Shown: positions 29,579-37,762 of the stretch, in pieces | Layout: the number at the start of each line of letters is the position of its first letter | How positions within the stretch are numbered: the stretch's first letter is position 1 | Translations under genes and position numbers: made by a program | Notes under the pieces: model-generated | The model's input: only the letters and a program-made list of their open reading frames with translations | What the model was told of the DNA's origin: nothing | Databases searched by the model: none | Source of the DNA: Thalassospira indica | GTDB lineage: Bacteria; Pseudomonadota; Alphaproteobacteria; Rhodospirillales; Thalassospiraceae | Direction: 5' to 3' | Assembly (NCBI RefSeq): GCF_003403095.1 | Contig: NZ_CP031555.1 | Location: forward strand, 4,156,001 to 4,220,000 | DNA: 64,000 nt

Positions 29579-30535
29579 ATGCTTGATATCCTTGCCGTTA
29601 CATTGCCGATATTCCTGATCATCGCCATTGGCTATATCGCCGTCTATCGCAACATCGTTGCGCAAACGGTCGCACGTGGCATGGGGGCATTTGTGATCAA
29701 CTTTGCCTTGCCATGCCTTTTAGTCCGCACCTTGATTGCCCATGACATCAATAAGGTGTTCGACACCAACTATCTGGCGGCATATGGCAGCGGGTCCTTG
29801 ATCGTGTTTGCGCTGGGCTATTTCTTTGCCCGATTGATCGCCAAGAAAAGCCAACAGAATGCCGCCCTGCAGGGTATGGGTATGTCGATGTCCAACAGCG
29901 GCTTTATTGGCTATCCGATTGTTCTGCAGCTGCTTGGTCCGACGGCGGGTATTGCACTGGCACTTTGCTTTATCATCGAAAATCTGGTGATCACGCCACT
30001 AACCCTGATACTGGGCGATAGTGCCGAGGCAGAGGGCACTAGTCGTTGGCAAATTCTGCGCAAGACCTTTACCCGGCTTGCACGCAATCCGATCATTGTC
30101 GCCATCGTGATCGGAATGAGCATTTCGATCTCCGGGATCACATTGCCCGGTCCGATCTTTTCGGTGATTGATATGCTGGCCTCGGCGTCGGGCCCGGTGG
30201 CACTGTTTGTCATCGGTGGCGGGCTTGTTGGGCTCAAACTGCGCGGTTTGCGTTTCGACATGGCACGCATCGTGTTTGGCAAACTTGTGCTGCACCCGTT
30301 GATCATTTTCCTTTTGCTGGGCCTTGTCCCCGATCTTGATCCGGTGATGAAGATCGCTGCAATCGGTTATGCCTGTGCCCCGATGTTTAGCGTCTACCCG
30401 ATCTATTGTCAGCGCTACGGGCACGAAGCAATGGGCGCGGCAGCCTTGATGGCAGCCACATCGCTATCCTTCATCACCATCAGCACGGCACTTTGGTTGC
30501 TTGATAGCACCGCGGTATTCGGGCCATTGCCTTAG
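29579..30535 (+). CDS. AEC family (auxin efflux carrier-like) transporter
   Basis: A 318-aa membrane protein of the AEC family (Mem_trans) with about ten helices in two five-helix halves. Typical stretches are FLIIAIGYIAVYRNIV, MSNSGFIGYPIVLQLLG and the C-terminal MGAAALMAATSLSFITIST. The family includes bacterial malonate or other dicarboxylate exporters/importers, but the substrate is not readable here. It is a single gene that converges on the Atm1-like ABC gene; no strong terminator is visible between them. Confidence 0.9.
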   Translation: MLDILAVTLPIFLIIAIGYIAVYRNIVAQTVARGMGAFVINFALPCLLVRTLIAHDINKVFDTNYLAAYGSGSLIVFALGYFFARLIAKKSQQNAALQGMGMSMSNSGFIGYPIVLQLLGPTAGIALALCFIIENLVITPLTLILGDSAEAEGTSRWQILRKTFTRLARNPIIVAIVIGMSISISGITLPGPIFSVIDMLASASGPVALFVIGGGLVGLKLRGLRFDMARIVFGKLVLHPLIIFLLLGLVPDLDPVMKIAAIGYACAPMFSVYPIYCQRYGHEAMGAAALMAATSLSFITISTALWLLDSTAVFGPLP

Positions 30536-30578
30536 GCAACCGCCCGAAACCACAGTTTCAAATCTGCCAGCAGAAAAA

Positions 30579-32453
30579 TCAGCCTGGAATTTCACCCGCG
30601 TGGGCGAGGATTTCCTCGGCCTGGCGGATTTCCTGTTGCTGGGCCCACATCTCGGCATACAGACCATCACGGTCCAGCAATTCCTGATGGCGACCGCGTT
30701 CGGCCACCTGCCCATCGCGCAGCACGATGATTTCATCGGCATCAATCACCGTGGACAATCGATGCGCAATGATCAGGGTTGTATGCCCGCGCGACACTTC
30801 ACGAAGCGCCTGCTGGATATCCTTTTCGGTGCGGGTATCAAGGGCGGATGTGGCTTCGTCAAAGATCATGATTTTCGGACGTTTGAGCAACATGCGCGCA
30901 ATCGACACGCGTTGCTTTTCACCGCCCGAAAGTTTCAGGCCACGTTCGCCAACCATGGTTTTGAAGCCGTCGGGAAGGCCTGCGATAAATCCGTCGATGC
31001 TGGCAAGCTTCGCAACATTTTCGATCTCGCCCTGTGCCGAACCGGGACGGCCATAGGAAATGTTATAGGCAATGGTATCGTTAAACAGGACGGTATCCTG
31101 CGGCACGATACCAATTTCGCGACGAAGCGAGTTCTGCGTCACATCGCGGATATCCTGACCATCAATCGTGATCTTGCCACCCGAAACATCATAAAACCGG
31201 AACATCAACCGCGTCAGGGTCGATTTGCCTGCCCCGCTTGGCCCAACCACGGCAACGGTTTTGCCTGCTGGCACTTCAAAGCTGACCCCCTTAAGGATCT
31301 TGCGATCCGGGTTGTAGGAGAAATGCACATCTTCGAACCGGACGGTTGCCGCATCACAGGCAAGGCTTTTGGCACCCGCCTTGTCTTCGACTTCCTTTTC
31401 GACATCCAGAAGCGAGAACATGCGTTCCATATCGGTTAGCGACTGCTTGATCTGGCGATAGACAAACCCAAGGAAGTTGAGCGGCATGTATAGCTGCAGC
31501 AAATAGGTGTTCACCAGAACGAAGTCACCGACCGTCATGCTGCCGTCCTTAACCCCCTGGGCAGCCAGCAACATGTTCAGAACAAGGCCGACGGCAATAA
31601 TCGCGCCCTGCCCGACATTGAGCTTGGAAAGTGAGACTTGCGACTGCACAGCCGCTACTTCATAGCCCCGCAGCGCCTTGTCATAGCGGGTCGATTCATG
31701 GGCTTCGTTGTTGAAATATTTGACGGTTTCGTAGTTGATCAGACTGTCGATGGCCTTGGTGTTGGCCTCGTCATCGCGCTTGTTCATTTCGCGACGGAAC
31801 TTCATACGCCATTCGGTCACCACCAGCGTGAAGACGATATAGATCACGATGGTGGTAAAGGTGATCAGCGCAAACCAGACATCATAAAGCGCCCACAGGA
31901 TGATCGAGACCATGAAGATCTCAAGCAAGGTCGGCAGGATGTTGAACAGCATGAAGGACAGAAGAAATTCAATGCCCTTCACCCCGCGTTCAATCGCACG
32001 CGAAAGCCCGCCCATCTGACGATCCAGATGGAACCGCAGCGACAAACCATGCAGGTGCTCAAAAACGCTTAAGGCGGATCTGCGGATGGCGCGCTGGGCT
32101 ACCTTGGCAAAGACCGCATCACGCATCTCGCCAAAGGCCGACACCAGAATCCGCACAAGGCCATAACCGACAATCAGCGCCACCGGCACGACAATCAGGG
32201 CTGTGGTGTCTGTCGATCCTGACTGGGCGGCGTTTGCCGCCGCATCACCGGCCTTGTCACCACCGCCAAGCGCATCGACCGCGTATTTGTACAGCACCGG
32301 GATATAGACGTTTGCCACCTTGGCCCCGACCAGAAACAGCAGAGCCAGAACAACACGCACCTTCAGCTCAAACTCGCCGCGCGGCCACAAATAGGGCAGG
32401 AACGTCTTCACGACGCCGAACTCTGCCCGCGCAGTCGGTTGATCGGAACCCAT
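30579..32453 (-). CDS. Atm1/HMT1-type ABC exporter (fused permease and ATPase)
   Basis: About 624 aa with six N-terminal membrane helices (first near LALLFLVGAKVANVYIPVLY) and a C-terminal ATPase: Walker A GPSGAGKST, signature LSGGEKQR, Walker B IMIFDEATSALD, and the H-loop IIAHRLST. The region FHLDRQMGGLSRAIERGVKGIEF is characteristic of the Atm1/HMT1 subgroup, which exports glutathione-linked sulfur or heavy-metal compounds. The start at MGSDQPTAR (32453) is chosen; MPCTYRN at 32513 behind AAAGAG is also possible. It is divergent from proA with 251 bp between the starts. It occupies the place where proB often stands in related genomes. Confidence 0.92.
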   Translation of the reverse strand: MGSDQPTARAEFGVVKTFLPYLWPRGEFELKVRVVLALLFLVGAKVANVYIPVLYKYAVDALGGGDKAGDAAANAAQSGSTDTTALIVVPVALIVGYGLVRILVSAFGEMRDAVFAKVAQRAIRRSALSVFEHLHGLSLRFHLDRQMGGLSRAIERGVKGIEFLLSFMLFNILPTLLEIFMVSIILWALYDVWFALITFTTIVIYIVFTLVVTEWRMKFRREMNKRDDEANTKAIDSLINYETVKYFNNEAHESTRYDKALRGYEVAAVQSQVSLSKLNVGQGAIIAVGLVLNMLLAAQGVKDGSMTVGDFVLVNTYLLQLYMPLNFLGFVYRQIKQSLTDMERMFSLLDVEKEVEDKAGAKSLACDAATVRFEDVHFSYNPDRKILKGVSFEVPAGKTVAVVGPSGAGKSTLTRLMFRFYDVSGGKITIDGQDIRDVTQNSLRREIGIVPQDTVLFNDTIAYNISYGRPGSAQGEIENVAKLASIDGFIAGLPDGFKTMVGERGLKLSGGEKQRVSIARMLLKRPKIMIFDEATSALDTRTEKDIQQALREVSRGHTTLIIAHRLSTVIDADEIIVLRDGQVAERGRHQELLDRDGLYAEMWAQQQEIRQAEEILAHAGEIPG

Positions 32454-32704
32454 ATTTTTCAAAACCTTATCCCCAATCAGCAACCGGGCAGCATTGCGGT
32501 ATGTGCACGGCATGTCATCTCTTTGTGTCATCAACAGATGGACCGCTACGCACTATTTGGCAAGCATTCAGCGCGCTTTGTCCACTCAAGGACATTGCAG
32601 ATAGCCGGTTTGATGTCTATTTTGCCAATTTGTTGATAAAATCTCAGAACAATTGGCCAAGTGCGTTTTGCACTGGCCAGAATGACAGGAACGGAACCAG
32701 GACC

Positions 32705-33991
32705 ATGACGGCGCTTGCCAGTATCGAAAGCCAGGATATCGCAGCACTGATGCGCGATATGGGAATCAAGGCCCGCAAGGCGGCACTCGAACTCGCACAG
32801 GTCCCGGCCGAGCCAAAGGAAGCTGCCCTTAAGGCCGCAGCCGCCAAACTGCGCGAAAACGCAGATACCATCCTTGAAGCCAACACAAAGGACATGGAAG
32901 CCGGTCGCGCCAAAGGCCTGACGGCAGCCTTGCTGGACCGTCTGGCACTGGATTCTAATCGCATCGAAGGCATTGCCAAGGGTATTGAGGCCGTTGCCCA
33001 GCTGCCCGATCCCGTCGGTCGTGAGCTTGCGCGCTGGAGCCCGGAACATAACGGCCTTGATATCGCACGCGTATCTGTCCCGCTTGGCGTGATTGGCATC
33101 ATCTATGAAAGCCGCCCGAATGTGACGGCCGATGCCGGTGCGATGTGCATCAAGTCGGGTAATGCCGCCATCCTGCGTGGTGGTTCGGAAAGCTTTCACT
33201 CATCGCGTGCGATTTTTGACTGCATGGTGGCTGGCATCCGGGAAGCGGGCCTGCCCGAAAATGCTCTTCAGATGATCCCGGTAACGGATCGTGCCGCGGT
33301 TGGCGAGATGCTGAAACTGTCGGATTACATTGATGTCATCGTCCCGCGCGGCGGCAAGTCGCTGATTTCGCGCATCACGGATGAAAGCCGCATTCCGCTG
33401 TTCAAGCATCTGGAAGGGCTTTGCCACACCTATGTCCATGCCAGTGCCGATCCGCAAAAGGCGGTCGACATTGTTGTGAATGCCAAGATGCGCCGCGTCG
33501 GGATTTGCGGTGCGACGGAAACCATCCTGATCGATAGTTCGGTCGCAGGCCGTCTGTTACCCCGCATTTCCGAGGCACTGGTTGCCAAGAGCTGCGAACT
33601 TCGCGGGGATGAAACCGCGCAGGCGATTGATGGCCGCATCAAACCGGCCACCGCCGACGATTGGGTCACCGAATATCTTGATGCGATTGTGTCGATCAAG
33701 GTTGTGTCAGGTGTGCAAGAGGCGGTTGATCACATCAACACGTTCGGATCGCACCATACCGATGCCATCGTTGCCGAAAACGCCACCGCAACGGCCACCT
33801 TCCTCAACGGGGTGGATTCCGGGATCGTCATCGTAAACGCATCAACCCAGTTCGCAGATGGTGGCGAATTTGGCATGGGGGCCGAGATCGGCATTTCGAC
33901 CGGCAAGCTGCATGCACGTGGCCCGGTCGGAGTCGAACAGCTGACCAGCTATAAATACATTGTTCGTGGTAACGGTCAGACCCGTCCATGA
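32705..33991 (+). CDS. proA: Gamma-glutamyl phosphate reductase ProA
   Basis: A 428-aa NADPH-dependent enzyme that reduces gamma-glutamyl phosphate to glutamate semialdehyde in proline synthesis. The catalytic Cys is in RRVGICGATETILID; other family blocks are PLGVIGIIYESRPNVTADAG, RGGSESFHSSRA and SGIVIVNASTQFADGGEFGMGAEIGIST. Start ATG at 32705 behind CCAGGACC; open codons to 32234 lie antisense to the ABC exporter and are not used. proB is not adjacent. It overlaps nadD by 4 bp (ATGA), starting the tight series proA-nadD-rsfS-rlmH. Confidence 0.97.
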   Translation: MTALASIESQDIAALMRDMGIKARKAALELAQVPAEPKEAALKAAAAKLRENADTILEANTKDMEAGRAKGLTAALLDRLALDSNRIEGIAKGIEAVAQLPDPVGRELARWSPEHNGLDIARVSVPLGVIGIIYESRPNVTADAGAMCIKSGNAAILRGGSESFHSSRAIFDCMVAGIREAGLPENALQMIPVTDRAAVGEMLKLSDYIDVIVPRGGKSLISRITDESRIPLFKHLEGLCHTYVHASADPQKAVDIVVNAKMRRVGICGATETILIDSSVAGRLLPRISEALVAKSCELRGDETAQAIDGRIKPATADDWVTEYLDAIVSIKVVSGVQEAVDHINTFGSHHTDAIVAENATATATFLNGVDSGIVIVNASTQFADGGEFGMGAEIGISTGKLHARGPVGVEQLTSYKYIVRGNGQTRP

Positions 33992-34596
33992 CGTCATCTG
34001 CCCCCAGATCACATGCGGCCCCACCACGGGTCGGCCTGTTGGGCGGGTCGTTCAATCCCGCCCATGAAGGTCACCTTCATATATCGCTCGAAGCGTTGAA
34101 ACGCCTACAGCTTGATGCGGTCTGGTGGCTGGTGTCACCGCAAAACCCGCTTAAGTCATCGACCGGCATGGCCGACCTTGCCGACCGCTTTGATTCGGCA
34201 CTGATGATGGCAAAGCATCCCCGCATTGTTGTTTCTGCAATTGAAACCGAGCTTGGAACCCGCTATACGGCCGACACTCTTGCAGCCTTGCAACGCCGTT
34301 TTACCCGAACAAAGTTCGTTTGGCTGATGGGAGCAGACAACCTGGCCCAGTTCCATAAATGGAAATGGTGGGAAAGGTTGATTTTACGTGCTCCCATTGC
34401 GGTTCTCGACCGTGAAGGGTATTCTAACAAGGCATTGTCCGGAACCGCCGCGCGCCGTATGGAACGCTGGCGCATTCCCATGGACAGGGCGGGTTTGCTG
34501 GCCGATCTGGATGTTCCGGCCTGGGTATACCTGCCAATCAAGCGCCATCCGGCCTCTTCGACCGCAATTCGCGCCGAAGGCAGATGGCAGGTGTAA
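33988..34596 (+). CDS. nadD: Nicotinate-nucleotide adenylyltransferase NadD
   Basis: A 202-aa enzyme that joins nicotinate mononucleotide to AMP in NAD synthesis. The nucleotide-binding motif is GLLGGSFNPAHEGHLHIS, with FVWLMGADNLAQFHKW and the C-terminal SSTAIRAEG (the [ST]-x-x-R motif) in place. It starts inside the proA stop and ends before rsfS; two short hairpins follow the stop. Length is normal. Confidence 0.96.
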   Translation: MTSSAPRSHAAPPRVGLLGGSFNPAHEGHLHISLEALKRLQLDAVWWLVSPQNPLKSSTGMADLADRFDSALMMAKHPRIVVSAIETELGTRYTADTLAALQRRFTRTKFVWLMGADNLAQFHKWKWWERLILRAPIAVLDREGYSNKALSGTAARRMERWRIPMDRAGLLADLDVPAWVYLPIKRHPASSTAIRAEGRWQV

Positions 34597-34615
34597 GCAT
34601 CGCAGCGATGTATTT

Positions 34616-34633
34616 GGCCGGAGAAGTCCGGCC
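34616..34633 (+). repeat. Short hairpin between nadD and rsfS
   Basis: Perfect 7-bp stem GGCCGGA / TCCGGCC with a GAAG loop, preceded by a smaller stem CATCG-CAG-CGATG at 34598-34610. No T-run follows. It may modulate rsfS translation or RNA stability. Confidence 0.45.
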
Positions 34634-34651
34634 ATCGCGCGAAACATTAAG

Positions 34652-35041
34652 GTGGCGACCATAGGTACCGCAAAACAGACTCTGACCTCCGGCGAAATGC
34701 TCTCGCTGATCCAGAGAACGCTCGAAGATGACAAGGCCGAAGACCTTGTTACCATTGATCTGACCGATAAAACCTCCCTTGCCGATCACATGATCATCGC
34801 AACCGGCTCGTCATCGCGCCGGGTCGCATCCATGGCTGAACACCTTGTCGAAGCCATCAAGGATGCCGGTCAGGGCCGTGCACTGGCAGAAGGCAAGGAA
34901 CAGGGTGACTGGGTTCTGGTCGATACGGGCGATGTCATCGTTCATCTTTTCCGTCCGGAAGTTCGTGCCTTTTACAACATCGAAGAGATGTGGGGCGTTG
35001 AAAACCCGGCTCTGAAACAGCAGGCAGCGCGGCTGTACTAA
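34652..35041 (+). CDS. rsfS: Ribosome silencing factor RsfS
   Basis: About 129 aa of the RsfS/Iojap family, which binds L14 and blocks subunit joining in slow growth. Clear motifs are LEDDKAEDLVTIDLTDKTSLADHMIIATG, then GDWVLVDTGDVIVHLFRPEVRAFYNIEEMW. The GTG at 34652 gives the usual length; an ATG at 34700 would still include the conserved core. No strong ribosome site separates the two. It belongs to the run nadD-rsfS-rlmH. Confidence 0.92.
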   Translation: MATIGTAKQTLTSGEMLSLIQRTLEDDKAEDLVTIDLTDKTSLADHMIIATGSSSRRVASMAEHLVEAIKDAGQGRALAEGKEQGDWVLVDTGDVIVHLFRPEVRAFYNIEEMWGVENPALKQQAARLY

Positions 35042-35050
35042 CAGCTCGCG

Positions 35051-35091
35051 CTGTTTGGCGCCTGCCCAAGGCGGGTAACGGCGCCAAACAG
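35051..35091 (+). repeat. Long inverted repeat between rsfS and rlmH
   Basis: Perfect 12-bp arms CTGTTTGGCGCC / GGCGCCAAACAG with a 17-nt centre that can form its own CCC/GGG pairing. It fills most of the 80-bp gap before rlmH. No T-run follows, so it is not a standard terminator; an RNA processing or stability element is more likely. Confidence 0.7.
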
Positions 35092-35121
35092 ATATCTTGC
35101 GTAACGGTCTGGATCGACGAC

Positions 35122-35580
35122 ATGCAAATTACCCTTGCTGCGGTGGGACGGATGAAAGCCGGCCCCGAGAAAGATCTTTTTGACCATTACGCCGCCCGAC
35201 TGCGCTGGCCCTTTGTGCTGCGCGAAGTCGAAGAAAAAAAGAAACTCCCGCCCAATCAGCTTAAAGACCGCGAAGCGGATCTCCTGCTTGGCGTCATTCC
35301 GGAAAATGCCTTCCTGATCGCGCTCGATGAGCGCGGCAAGGAATATGGATCGATCGAGTTTTCGCAGAAGCTTGAAGGCTGGATGGATCAATATGCCGGT
35401 AATATCGCCTTTGCCATTGGCGGGGCGGACGGGCATGGCGCAGCCCTTAAATCACGGGCCAATACGCTTTGGTCGCTGGGCAAGGCCACATGGCCGCATA
35501 TGCTGGTCCGCGCCCTGATTTCCGAACAGCTGTTTCGCGCCCACGCCATTCAGACCAACCATCCCTATCACCGCGAATAA
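35122..35580 (+). CDS. rlmH: 23S rRNA (pseudouridine1915-N3)-methyltransferase RlmH
   Basis: A 152-aa SPOUT-fold methyltransferase that modifies pseudouridine 1915 in helix 69 of 23S rRNA. The knot region AFAIGGADGHGAALKSRA and the ending RALISEQLFRAHAIQTNHPYHRE are diagnostic. Length is exactly typical. It is the last gene of proA-nadD-rsfS-rlmH; in many related genomes gpmI or envC follows directly, but here an 11-kb block intervenes. Confidence 0.97.
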   Translation: MQITLAAVGRMKAGPEKDLFDHYAARLRWPFVLREVEEKKKLPPNQLKDREADLLLGVIPENAFLIALDERGKEYGSIEFSQKLEGWMDQYAGNIAFAIGGADGHGAALKSRANTLWSLGKATWPHMLVRALISEQLFRAHAIQTNHPYHRE

Positions 35581-35658
35581 TACTGCATCGCGGCATAAAG
35601 ATAGGGGCAGGCCCTACCTGCAGTGCAAGGTACCCTATACCGTTGCTCAACTTATGCC

Positions 35659-35682
35659 CGAGAAAATAAAGATATTTTCTCG
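35659..35682. terminator. Perfect AT-rich hairpin downstream of rlmH
   Basis: Ten-bp perfect stem CGAGAAAATA / TATTTTCTCG with an AAGA loop. It lies 80 bp after rlmH and 17 bp before the -35 of the receptor gene promoter. It could end the rlmH transcript, though the T-run after it is poor, or serve as an operator. Confidence 0.5.
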
Positions 35683-35691
35683 TTCTAGCCC

Positions 35692-35728
35692 ATGCTGCCT
35701 TGCAACATATAAACAGCGCCGCTAACAT
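35692..35728 (+). promoter_or_regulatory. Promoter of first MCP-SBP gene, shared 17-bp block
   Basis: The block ATGCTGCCTTGCAACAT (35692-35708) is identical to one at 37669-37685 before the second paralogue. It includes a -35-like TTGCAA (35700-35705), 17-bp spacer, and -10-like TAACAT (35723-35728). Confidence 0.55.
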
Positions 35729-35794
35729 TCCCCACAAGAAAAAAATATTCCCAAAATCAAAGAATGACTCTTGGGTAATGGTAAGGCGTTGAAT

Positions 35795-37558
35795 ATGGAA
35801 CAAACTGTTTTGGCTGCGCAAGACGGCGAAACTGCGCGCAAGGTCGCCCAAACCAATGCTGGCATCGAAGACCTGATGCGCGGCATCTCCACCGCACTGG
35901 ATTACATTCAGCATCTTCTGGAATTTGCCAATACGGCGGGCGAAACCCAGGACAGCCTGATGCGCGAAATCGACGTGCGGTCAAACAATCTGCGTGCCGG
36001 TCTGGATGACACCGGGCGCGAGATCGAAAACAGCACCTCTGTTGCCCATGACGTTCAGGAAGCCACCCGCGCCACAGTGGCCGCAAAGACCGACGCAATC
36101 CGAACCGACCTTGAACGCATCAGCGCCGAACTGGAAACCAAGGCCGAAGGTGCCAACAAGGTTCTGAGCGCGATTGAGGATATCGGCAAGGGCATCAAGC
36201 TTTTGGCCCTTAACGCCGCGATCGAGGCGGCGCGTGCCGGTGATCATGGCCGTGGATTTGCCGTTGTTGCCAAGGAAGTCGGCAATCTGGCGCAAAGTAC
36301 CATGCAACGCACCCACGAGGCGGTCGATCTGATTGATCTTTCGGATGTTACCAAGGCGCTGCGCGAAAGCATGGCCAGTATCGGCAATGATCTTGATAGC
36401 CTTGGCAACGAAATCGAAGGGTCGCTTACCACCCTTCAGGAACGCTTTGCCAACATGTCAGAACGGCTATCTGATATTTCCGAGCACAATCAGGTGGTGT
36501 TTGAATTACTGGCGGGTAGCAAGGATGCCTCGGCCCGTACACGCGGCAAGGTTACCCGGGCGCATAATGACACCAAGGCGCTGAGCACAAGCCTTTCGAA
36601 TGCGACATTGGCGCATGACAACCTTGCGCAGTTTTTGAAGTCCCATCACCTGCATGATGATCCAACCTATGACCGACTGGCCGATATCAAGGCACGCGGC
36701 AAAATCCGCATCGCCATTGAACCGGCCTTTGTCGGGTTGTCATTCCGCCTTAAGCCAAATGATCCGTTGCGTGGCCTTGATGCCGATTACGCAAGGGCAC
36801 TTGCCAAATGGCTGGGCGTTGAATGTGAATTTGTTGAACATCCCTGGGATCTTCTGACCGAACTTCTTTTTGTCGGAGCCAAACCGGGTGCGCCGACCGC
36901 CGATGTGGTCTGGAGCGCCCTGCCCCCCAGCGACTTTTACAAGGGTGTCGCTTATTCAGATACCTACACATACCTCAACTTCGCGCTTTGTCGGCGGGCC
37001 GGGAATACGGCGATCAATCGCCTTTCGGACCTCGATGGCAAGGTGTTGGGTATCATCAATGATCCGGTGGCGTTTCAGGTTCTTGAAGAACAGGGGCTGC
37101 GCTGGGCGGATAATGAAAGCAATCCGGGCGGCATCGCCAAGCTTTCCAACCTGATTGCCTATAGCGACCAGACACGCCTGCATGATGCCTTGGCCGACGG
37201 GGCCGTTGATGCCTTTGCGGTTGATCAGCCGATCTTCCACTGGGCGGCAAATAACCCGGAAAGCCCATGGCATGGCCGCATTGAAGTCCTGCCGGGTAAT
37301 ATCCTGCCGCTGCCTTATTACTATACTGCCGCGGTGGCCGCAGAACCGGCATCCTGGAAGTTGTTGTGCGCGATCAACGCATTCATTGCCGAGTTCCGTG
37401 GCACGTCTGCGCGCGCCGAGATCGAAAAACTGTGGCAGGGCCAGGCGCTTGAACATCATCTGACCTACAAGGACGAGGCCGGAAATCTGATCGGGGCCGA
37501 TGAACTGGCAACCCTGTATCACGCTCATTGCCGCAAGTTCGGTATTGCCGAGTGCTAG
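35795..37558 (+). CDS. Soluble MCP-signalling / solute-binding-domain fusion protein (copy 1)
   Basis: A 587-aa protein without signal peptide or membrane helix. Residues 20-285 are helical coiled coil with an MCP-type hairpin tip at about 125-165: [19 protein letters not shown] then [16 protein letters not shown]. The tip lacks the Phe-Gln-Thr-Asn found before ILALN in E. coli receptors. From about residue 293 a family-3 solute-binding (PBP type 2) domain begins ([19 protein letters not shown]) and continues through [20 protein letters not shown] and [16 protein letters not shown] domains are normally periplasmic and N-terminal to a membrane helix in receptors; here the domain is cytoplasmic and C-terminal. 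ATG at 35795 follows GTAAGG; a TTG at 35771 is less likely. It probably senses a cytoplasmic ligand and may signal through CheA/CheW. Confidence 0.85.
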   Translation: MEQTVLAAQDGETARKVAQTNAGIEDLMRGISTALDYIQHLLEFANTAGETQDSLMREIDVRSNNLRAGLDDTGREIENSTSVAHDVQEATRATVAAKTDAIRTDLERISAELETKAEGANKVLSAIEDIGKGIKLLALNAAIEAARAGDHGRGFAVVAKEVGNLAQSTMQRTHEAVDLIDLSDVTKALRESMASIGNDLDSLGNEIEGSLTTLQERFANMSERLSDISEHNQVVFELLAGSKDASARTRGKVTRAHNDTKALSTSLSNATLAHDNLAQFLKSHHLHDDPTYDRLADIKARGKIRIAIEPAFVGLSFRLKPNDPLRGLDADYARALAKWLGVECEFVEHPWDLLTELLFVGAKPGAPTADVVWSALPPSDFYKGVAYSDTYTYLNFALCRRAGNTAINRLSDLDGKVLGIINDPVAFQVLEEQGLRWADNESNPGGIAKLSNLIAYSDQTRLHDALADGAVDAFAVDQPIFHWAANNPESPWHGRIEVLPGNILPLPYYYTAAVAAEPASWKLLCAINAFIAEFRGTSARAEIEKLWQGQALEHHLTYKDEAGNLIGADELATLYHAHCRKFGIAEC

Positions 37559-37668
37559 CCATTGCAACGCAACACAAAATTCTGGTGTGCCGGTGCACGG
37601 CGCCCTACGAGATTTAAAAAGCATTGCAACTTCAAGGCATCACAGCACCGGTTATCAACTTTCATAAT

Positions 37669-37705
37669 ATGCTGCCTTGCAACATTTTCCACCCGACGAT
37701 AGAGT
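37669..37705 (+). promoter_or_regulatory. Promoter of second MCP-SBP gene, shared 17-bp block
   Basis: Same 17-bp block as at 35692, with TTGCAA (37677-37682), 17-bp spacer and TAGAGT (37700-37705). The 204-bp gap also has TTGCAAC at 37562-37568 and 37624-37630, giving three copies. Spacing to the start codon is similar in both paralogues. Confidence 0.55.
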
Positions 37706-37762
37706 TTCCTTATAAGAAATAAAAATTCACAAAATTCAGTGGCAGTGGTGAGGCTTTGAAAA

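Noticed and set aside
32234-32704. Upstream extension of the proA frame
   Set aside because: It runs antisense through the Atm1-like ABC gene; the conserved ProA start is at 32705 with a good ribosome site.
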